DNA of 64,000 bases from Acanthamoeba sp. SK_2022b (lineage: Eukaryota > Discosea > Longamoebia > Acanthamoebidae), in NCBI GenBank assembly GCA_027943245.1, contig JANDJZ010000131.1, positions 1 through 64,000 on the forward strand. The letters are read 5' to 3'. The translations under genes and the position numbers were made by a program. This document shows positions 57,701-64,000 of the stretch, in pieces (position 1 is the stretch's first letter; each line of letters starts with the position of its first letter). A model generated the notes under the pieces. The model was not told the DNA's origin and did not search any database. It saw only the letters and a program-made list of their open reading frames with translations.

Positions 57701-58072
57701 AAGATCCAGAGAGTACTCTTTCGCGAAACCCTCCGGCAAGTCTTCGTCATCACCCCCCATTTCGTGGATGATTATGGAACTACGAGCGGTTGAGGTCGAT
57801 GTAGATGATGATGCCTGCCGTACGTCTTTTTTCTTCTTTTTCTCCTTCTTCTTCTTCTTCGATGTGGATGAACTTCTTCTAGATGCTGCCGGCACCGCCA
57901 TGATCCTCTCGTGGTCGCTCGACATCTGCAGCATGACGCTCATCTCTTCTTCTCTTACCCCAACAGCCTGTTGTAGCGCCACCGCTCGCTGTTGCCGCTT
58001 CGCTGCTGTGTGGAGTATTCTGCTGCTGCTGCTTGCCTCGCGAAACTTGGCCTCTCTACTTGCACCAACCAT
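54727..58072 (-). CDS. F-box protein with SH2 domain (FbxB/Cbl-like)
   Basis: Starts at ATG 58072 (MVGASREAKFREASSS). Exon 57347-58072 encodes a Ser/Lys-rich region ending ALSKELYLR. After a 358-nt AT-rich intron, exon 56930-56988 continues IFNYLDWKSVCM, and the next exon (from 56825) gives RYVCERSGKELLEQKG. Only the spliced form reads as an F-box. A Lys/Glu-rich linker (EEEERKRLKKLEERKKEKYK) follows. Then come helical segments, an EF-hand-like block before VSVAKY/WNTLTRLFGPYRKFYR, and an SH2 domain (LGLINRIRAEEILKNYPNHV, with the phosphotyrosine Arg in LIRFSR). It ends near TSSGYLCAGEFLWEND at 54727. The block before the SH2 resembles the tyrosine-kinase-binding region of Cbl, but no RING finger follows. 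An SCF-type ubiquitin ligase adaptor for phosphotyrosine proteins is the likely role, by inference. Confidence 0.78.
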
Positions 58073-58539
58073 GCAACACACCAGCAGCTGCTCCAGCGGG
58101 GGGCCACCACCAAGACTGACACGAAGACAAGAAGGCTACGGGGACGAATGTGGCCTGAAAAGAACGAAGAAAGGCGTCGAGGCCCATACCACGACCACAC
58201 GAGATCGCCCCACACACTCCGCTTCAAGAAATGAGACCTTGAAACTTGGGTCCGTTGCCCTGTGTTTAGGCCCGGTTATCTGATTCAGCCCGTGCCGTAA
58301 CTCCGTTTACAGGCGAATTCGCCACCGCGCCCGCTGGGCCTTTACCCTTCTCGGTCGTTTTTGGTTTCTTTGAGGAGGAAACCAAACCTGGACTCGTGGC
58401 TACTAGAGGGTTCAGCTCTCGTGTATATTTGCTGAGCACCAACACCCAAAGCAGACACTCTACAGCCAGGGTCCCTGGCCCGAGGGAGGGCTCCTCGCAG
58501 AGATGGATCGCGAAGAGAAGGGAACGACACTGGTGGCCT
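58073..58539. other. intergenic region upstream of F-box/SH2 gene
   Basis: About 470 bp lie between the F-box/SH2 start and the stop of the UrtA-like gene. It should carry the promoter of the former. Minus-strand ORFs here lack coding character and start without ATG. Confidence 0.4.
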
Positions 58540-60556
58540 CTAGCAGGCGTCGTTGGGGAGGATGGCCGAGGGACCGGCACCGTTCTTCCACATGCCCCAC
58601 TTGGAGTTCCAGCAGTTGAGGAACATGGACCACGACGCCTGCGTGGTGTGAGCGCCGGCAAGCGGGTAGGGATCCGGGTTGATGGTGGCGGAGCTAGACG
58701 CGACGATGGCGAACTGGCCGTTGGCCTGCACTCTGCCTGTGACGCTCAAAGTCGCTCTCGTCAGTGGCAGCAACTGATGGGTTGGAGGAAAAGAGAGATC
58801 TCGGACATACCGAGGTACCACGACTTGATGGTGTGCTGGTTGGTGGCCGACACGGACACTTGGCCCATGGGGGATGTGAACGTGACGCTGGGGAGCGCCG
58901 CCTTGACCTCGGCGTGGCCGAAGCTGTTGGCCTTCTTAACGGCGGCAGCCCACAAGTGGACTCCCGTGTAGGCGGCAGCCATCGGATCACCTTGTACGAT
59001 GGCAATTCAAAGGGTCAGCACGTGAGTCACCATTGTCGCACTCTGCAGCGTGTGCGCAGGCGCGCTCGTACCGATCACGGAAGCCTGGCCGTATGTGTCC
59101 TTGAACTCGCTCACGAAGGCGGTGTTGGCAGGGCTCGTGCCGCTCTGGAAGTAGTTCCTGCAGTTGCATCAGACAATGATGTCCGTGAGCCACCACCACG
59201 CTGTACTTGGGATAAGCCCCGAACAAGAGTTGCCGAACCATGAAGCATAAGAGCCGGTCATAGACACGCCGGAGGCCATGATTTGCACCACCTCGGGCTC
59301 GGCCACGCTGAAGGAGATCACGGGAGCGTTCACGCCCGAAGACGCCAAAGCGTTGAAGAGCAAGAGGTTGGTGTCACCTGCCGAGAAGCGATAGTGCGAT
59401 TGTGCACGCACCACGGGTCAAAGGGGGATCGCTCTCCAGAGTACAACTCTACAGACGCGTCGTACCGTTGACGGTGTTGAGGATGACGTCGGGAGCGAAC
59501 GCCTTGAGGTTGGCGACAGCAGCGTTGACACGGCCGGGGTCTTCCTCGCCGAGGACAAGGTATTGCTGCCAGACAACGCGTTTAAACAAAGGGAGCGCTA
59601 AAGTGAGCTTCATGGTCAAACGACGCTGAGTGACGAGGCTCGTCCTACCTCGTTGACCGTGACTCCGCTCATCGTGGAGAGGGCATCCTTCACGATGGCG
59701 TTGGCCGTACGGGGGAAGATATAATCAGAGCCGATGAGCGCGAACTTCCTGCAGAGAGACAACAGCTGTCAGTGAGCCAACGAATATGGACCGGGACGGG
59801 TTCAAGCGCCCATTACCTGTAGCCCTGCTGGCTGGCCCATTGCACGGCGGGGAGAATCTGCTGGTTGGGCGCAGCGCCTGCGCGTGTGAGAGGTTAGCAC
59901 ACATATGCACAATCGAATAGTGACGTGGGATAGCTGCAGGGGTAGGAGTACCGGTGTAGACAACGTTGGGATGAGCCTCAATGCCCTCATACTGCACGGG
60001 GTAGAACAGCAGGCCGTTGTTGGAGGAGAGCGAGGAGAGGACGGCCTTCCTGCTGCCGCTGGTCCAGCAGCCGAACACGACGTCGACCTTGTCCTTGGTG
60101 AGCATGCGGTCCATCTCGCTTGCGAAGACCTTCTCGTCGGAGAAGCCGTCTCGCAGGACCACCTTGAGCTGCTGGCCGAGGAGACCGCCGGCATCGTTGA
60201 TCTCTTGGATGGCCAGAAGGGTGGCGTCAACCACGTGCCTCTCGTCGACGGCAAGCGGGCCCGAGAGCGAGTGGAGGACACCCACTTCCTTGTATTTGAT
60301 CTGAACAGGAGCATCGTCGAAGAGTCCCCAACCAAGGATGAGACCTGTCCCCCAACAGGAGAATCAGCCAAAGGGGTACTTCCACCGTCTACCAACGTTT
60401 ACCCTTTTCAAATCAGAACGACATGGTGGCGAAGGAGGTGGTTAGAAGTGTACCAATGATCACGCCAATCACGAGGGCGACGACGGTAGCGATGACGATG
60501 AGATTCCTGCTGGCATCCTTAGGAGGGCCACCGAGAAGAGGCTGAGTCTCGAGCAT
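58540..60556 (-). CDS. UrtA-like periplasmic-binding-fold type II membrane protein
   Basis: Starts at ATG 60556 ([17 protein letters not shown]), has one transmembrane segment ([18 protein letters not shown]) and then a type I periplasmic-binding fold: [114 protein letters not shown], and a second lobe to [15 protein letters not shown] at 58540. These strings closely follow bacterial urea/short-chain-amide receptors (UrtA, AmiC group), so urea or an amide is the expected ligand. The short cytosolic tail has an ETQPLL acidic dileucine signal, suggesting endosomal or lysosomal sorting. There is no kinase or cyclase domain after the binding fold. About nine introns show it is a nuclear gene, though the family points to bacterial ancestry. 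Confidence 0.85.
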
Positions 60557-60784
60557 GATGGGAGGTTGCTGGCGGCTACCGGGGAAGAAGAAAAGCGACT
60601 GAGGCTGAGCTTCGCGGCTCCCCTTGTCCCCTGCCGTGGAACATTTGTTCTCCTTTTGGGCGCTTCCTGACCGGTCGCCTGGCTTGTAACCTCCTTGGAA
60701 TCTGAGGCACGCAACGCTGGGAGCGATGAGGACACGAAGAAATTATACGAGAAATAATAATAATAATAATAAATAAAGAAGACG

Positions 60785-61454
60785 ATGCATCGTCTGCGCG
60801 CCAGGTTCGGGAGCAGGAACCGCCTACCGTGGCAGTACGCTGGGTTGGTATGTGCACGAGCTGAACGGCCTGCAGAGGGAGTTGCCGCTGCGGCGCTACA
60901 GTCCGTGCCCGAGGTGCAGAGGACAGGCCGTAGCCTGCGGTTCCTCGCCACCAAGGAAGGTGCGGTGAGACAACGAACGTAGGGTCTGTTGGTTCAGCAG
61001 ATTCATTGGGGGTAGTGGAGACGGTGGGGGGGGGTAGGACATAAGCAGCTTACCTTGTACTTGACCGGCAGAGCGCGACAGCTTCTTGGCTATGGCCCGA
61101 GCAGAGGAAGAAGCCGAGGAGGCCGAGGCGCAGAGGGCTGCCGAACAGATGAAGAAGGTCCGAAGGCCGCCAAAGCTCAACGGCAAGGAATGGGATGGCG
61201 AGGGCGTGTCACGCAAGATCGTGGAGAAGCTGCGCAAGGAGGGACGCGGCGGTGATGACACCGAACGCTACGAGCGCATGGCTCGTGCGCAGGAGTACAA
61301 GCTCAAGCGCCAGATGGAAAAGCAACAGCAGGAAGAGCGCGACCGAGTTGCCCGCATGGAGAAGCAGCTGCAGGCCGAGCGCGAACGAAGGGAGGCAGAG
61401 GAGAAGCAGAAGGAAGAGAACAAGAAAAAGGGCTGGTTCTCCTCCCTCTTCTGA
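60785..61454 (+). CDS. small mitochondrial coiled-coil protein
   Basis: Exons 60785-60959 and 61072-61454 give 185 residues. The N-terminus (MHRLRARFGSRNRLPWQ) is an Arg-rich amphipathic presequence for mitochondria. The second exon encodes a charged alpha-helix (RDSFLAMARAEEEAEEAEAQ, then a KLKRQMEKQQQEERDRVARM coiled coil) and ends KKKGWFSSLF. A conserved-looking patch is RRPPKLNGKEWDGEGVSRKI. I do not recognise the family. It shares a 228-bp divergent intergenic region with the UrtA-like gene. The splice junction (TKE to ERDSFLA) restores frame, which supports the model. Confidence 0.7.
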
Positions 61455-61668
61455 CGAGGTGGTCTTTTCATTAGTACCAGTAAACCAATTGACAAATTAT
61501 TATTTACTGCGTATTTATGTGAGTTTGTATTTGTGCGCGTTTTTTATTTGTCGAGTTTTTTTTAACAATTTTATTCGTGGGATATCTGTGCTGGGATACC
61601 CACAAAAGGGGTGCGGGTAGCAACCAAGCACATAAAACATTACCGCTTGGACACCACAGACACACAAG

Positions 61669-62637
61669 ATGGCGGACGCCGAAGAGAAGAAGACGCTGGC
61701 CGAGTTGGAGACCGAGTTGGACGAGGGAGGAGACGGAAAGGCGCTTGTGCGTGCCACGAGTACTATCTTCGGCGGACGCACCGAGGCGGGTGCTACGAAG
61801 AAGTTCCTTAGCAGCAAGAAGCGGATCGAGTTCTATGTCTGGGCGCGTGATCTTCCCTACGCCCCCGGCACCACCATCCCCATCCAGGGTACTAAACCTG
61901 AACTAACAGATCAATTTTGTCAATTACTGGCCACGCAGTCAAATAATCAATTCCTTGCAGTTTCGATAAAGAACACATCCGAGAAGCAGGTGCGATCGAT
62001 CATTGTACGTTTCCAACGTTCATTTTTTTAATACCAAAAAAAATGAAACGGTTTCATTGACAATCGAGTTTACTTCTCAACAACAGGCGACTCTGCAGAC
62101 GAAGGAAGGCGTGCCCGAGAAGGGCAAGAAGCTGGAGCCCCTGCAGACCGGCAAGCGAGAGGAGTGGTTCCAGGGCTCCCGGTACGCCGCGAGCTCGCTG
62201 AGCGGTCGCAATGGAGCCATGTGGCAGGCTTCATCATCACCACTTCTAACCCCCTCCCCTCTCCAACCCCTCGAACCTTGCGTGCAGGTTCCCGCTTGAT
62301 GGCTACACCGACTACGAGGGCAGCGTACGCCGAGACCCTATCTTGAACGAGTTGGTTCAGAAGGGTTGCTCACCCGCCTCCCCGCTGTGGTTGAATTGGC
62401 CGTGACAGGTCTCCTACCAACTGCCCCGCACCCTGCCCAACTCCTCCGAGAGCATCTCGCACGAGATCCTCTTCCAGTTTGACGTCAAGGGTGCGTTGCG
62501 ATTCTCCCCCCCCCCCGCACTTTACCCATCGTCTTCATCGTGCGTACCCACACGTCCCTCTTTCTCCCCACTTGGTAGGCTTCACTGGCTGGACGAAGGT
62601 GTTTACTACCTTGATCATCACCGTCAAGAAGATCTAA
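61669..62637 (+). CDS. arrestin-like beta-sandwich protein
   Basis: Begins MADAEEKKTLAELETELDEG, five or six exons, about 190 residues, stop TAA 62635-62637. After an acidic N-terminus come RIEFYVWARDLPYAPGTTIP, IQVSIKNTSEKQVRSI, ATLQTKEGVPEKGKKLEPLQ, then VSYQLPRTLPNSSESISHEI with LFQFDVKG and a C-terminal strand TTLIITVKKI. The alternation of strands and the Pro-rich turn before the last strands resemble a single arrestin lobe. If so, it is a half-arrestin that could act as an adaptor for membrane cargo. This is a fold-level impression. The protein is cytosolic, with no membrane segment. Confidence 0.6.
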
Positions 62638-62983
62638 TGTTAGCGTTTAGTTAGGCCTATTCTATACAATATGATGTAACTCATGCTCTCTCATACTTGT
62701 GCGCGCTTCAATACATCGCACCTACACACACTACCACGTTTCTCTGGGAGCTGGACGAGCCGTCACAAATCGTGCGCGAATCGTTGGCGTGGTGGGTGAA
62801 ATGGGCTGACGGCCGGAGATGCGGAGCGGCCGGTCTGCCCGGGCAGACGGTTGCGGACCTCAACTGTGCTGCCGCTCTGACCTCACTCCTTCTCTCGCCG
62901 TACAGACAACCGTCGGCTGTTCCCTTCATCGACATCCCTGGCGATTCGAGAAGGAACTCACAACTGCACGAAATAGAGCAAGG
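62638..62983. other. intergenic region, nothing recognised
   Basis: These 346 bp lie between two same-strand genes. No further gene is supported; short ORFs have no coding character. Confidence 0.4.
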
Positions 62984-63722
62984 ATGGGGGCAGGACAGTC
63001 AGTAGCTACTGTGATGGCCGAAGAGCGAGGATCCGTGCTTCAGGCCGGCGACCACATCCGCGTTAAGCGTTGGGGCTACTCCCACCACGGCCTCTACATC
63101 GGTGCCCCCCCCCCCTCCATCATGACAAGGCACTGCAGCCCACTAATGGAGGCTGAGCACGGCGCTATGACGGGCAGGCGACGATGAAGTCGTCCACTTC
63201 TCTGGGAGCCCCACGGAGCGGTGGAGCAACGCGAGAGTCAAGCGGGAGTCAGTGGGCGCCTTCCTCGACGGCGCCAGCAGGCTCGAGGTGTTCATCTACC
63301 CTGGCGTCACCCCTCGGTACCTGTTGCCCCTTTGGAGGCCGCGGAGGCGCTGACGTAGCGAAACTCATGCACGTATGTGCACCAGAGACCGGCGGCGAGC
63401 GGTCAAGCGAGCGCTGAACGTGTGGGGGAACGAGGCCTACGACACCTACAACCTCTTCTTCAACAACTGCGAACACTTTGCCACCTTTTGCGTGCTCGGT
63501 ACCATCCCCTGGTACTTCGTTTTTCCCCTCCTAAGAAACGCTTACCGTCCAATGCGTACTGTAGGCGAGGGCAAGAGCGAGCAGGTACAGAGCCCGCTCA
63601 CGGCCCTCACCACCGTGGTGGCCGCCGGCATTGCCACGCAGGAGGTCATTCGGCACCTGGTGGCAGAGATACCCTCCTCTCCGCGCGATCGACTTGCCCC
63701 TGGCCAGCTCGCCAATGCCTGA
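62984..63722 (+). CDS. LRAT/H-rev107-type NlpC-P60 protein, probably myristoylated
   Basis: Starts MGAGQSVATVMAEERG at 62984. Gly2 and Ser6 match the N-myristoylation consensus. The LRAT domain follows: GDHIRVKRWGYSHHGLYIG (catalytic His region; the ensuing intron has a poly-C tract and joins IG to DDEVVHFSG) and the nucleophile motif FFNNCEHFATFC. The C-terminal part (TVVAAGIATQEVIRHLVAEI) could contact membranes. Members are thiol acyltransferases or phospholipases acting on membrane phospholipids. Three exons are likely; the third begins near 63390. The protein has all catalytic residues and should be active. Confidence 0.85.
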
Positions 63723-63837
63723 ACTCCCCCCAACTCTTGTGATGGCCAGTGGACAGAAAACGCAATAGACCCAAATGACCAGTCTTTTTGGCATCGACTA
63801 TATGACATCGTATTGGGGTAACACTAAACTACAACGA

Positions 63838-64000
63838 CTATTGGGCAGCTGTGACGGGCAGCACGTAGGAGCCCGGGAAGTAGCCGGTCCTGCCGCTGGA
63901 CAGCTTGCCGAGCCACCAGCCGTCGCTGCCCTTCTCCACGAGCGTGATCACGTCGAACCGTGAGAAGGGGAGGACGCCCTCGCGCTGGTCGTCCAGGTAG
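63838..64000 (-). CDS. SH3-domain protein, C-terminal end (partial)
   Basis: The gene enters from the right window edge and stops at 63838. The visible 53 residues form nearly a whole SH3 domain: LPFSRFDVITLVEKGSDGWW, LGKLSSGRTGYFPGSYVLPV, with the WW pair and the GYFPGSYV (usually GxFPxNYV) motif intact. The SH3 is at the extreme C-terminus (ending TAAQ), as in many myosin-I and adaptor proteins. The rest of the protein is outside the window. Confidence 0.88.
   Translation of the reverse strand, partial: YLDDQREGVLPFSRFDVITLVEKGSDGWWLGKLSSGRTGYFPGSYVLPVTAAQ

Noticed and set aside
58266..58661. 131-codon minus-strand ORF downstream of the UrtA-like gene
   Set aside because: It overlaps the end of that gene in another frame, has no family match and no splice support.

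Overview
The window is one end of a eukaryotic nuclear chromosome. It opens with about 567 bp of CCCTAA/TTAGGG telomere, followed by about 3.5 kb of subtelomere and then about 60 kb of tightly packed, intron-rich, GC-rich genes. Gene content and style suggest an amoebozoan, most likely Acanthamoeba (an inference, no search was run). The pointers are short GT-AG introns in nearly every gene, an F-box/SH2 gene, a Rap1 GTPase, a urea-binding-protein-like receptor (UrtA-like), a Zn2Cys6 factor and C2/ankyrin/calpain-III architectures. No tRNA, rRNA, CRISPR or bacterial operon was seen.

Subtelomere (1-4070). The telomere abuts the truncated 3' end of a mobile-element-like gene that ends in a chromodomain. 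A short interstitial telomere remnant lies at 2157-2174. It is followed by about 1.7 kb with almost no CpG. A second CpG-free block (12314-13052) lies between two housekeeping genes and carries a 43-bp inverted repeat. Both look like old, probably methylated, mobile DNA in an otherwise CpG-rich chromosome.

Gene region, left to right: ankyrin-repeat TKL-type kinase (-); Arg/Glu-rich protein (+); coiled-coil protein with two CPF motifs (-); NDUFS6 of complex I (-); soluble pyridine nucleotide transhydrogenase-like flavoprotein (+); long coiled-coil protein (-); Ser-rich predicted beta-sandwich protein (-); Rap1 (+); P-loop nucleotide kinase (+); Zn2Cys6 factor (-); GPAA1 of the GPI transamidase (-); dual-specificity phosphatase with gelsolin-like repeats (-); large unknown protein (+); COPI-associated-type membrane protein (+); C2/ankyrin/calpain-III protein (+); Cys-rich tail-anchored protein (-); ADCK1-type UbiB kinase (+); NOL8-like RRM protein (+); beta-carbonic anhydrase (+); serine palmitoyltransferase LCB2 (-); F-box/SH2 protein (-); UrtA-like type II membrane protein (-); mitochondrial coiled-coil protein (+); arrestin-like protein (+); LRAT/NlpC-P60 protein (+); and an SH3 protein cut by the window end (-).

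The genes do not form one pathway. Themes are mitochondrial metabolism (NDUFS6, transhydrogenase, ADCK1, a small mitochondrial protein), lipid and GPI biosynthesis (LCB2, GPAA1) and signalling (Rap1, kinase, phosphatase, SH2, SH3, C2). Several pairs are divergent and probably share promoters: kinase/Arg-Glu protein, NDUFS6/transhydrogenase, beta-sandwich/Rap1, phosphatase/unknown, tail-anchored/ADCK1 and UrtA-like/mitochondrial. CDS limits come from ATG and stop codons read in the sequence. Where exon limits are listed, splice sites were checked for GT-AG and reading phase; elsewhere the span is given and internal junctions are approximate.
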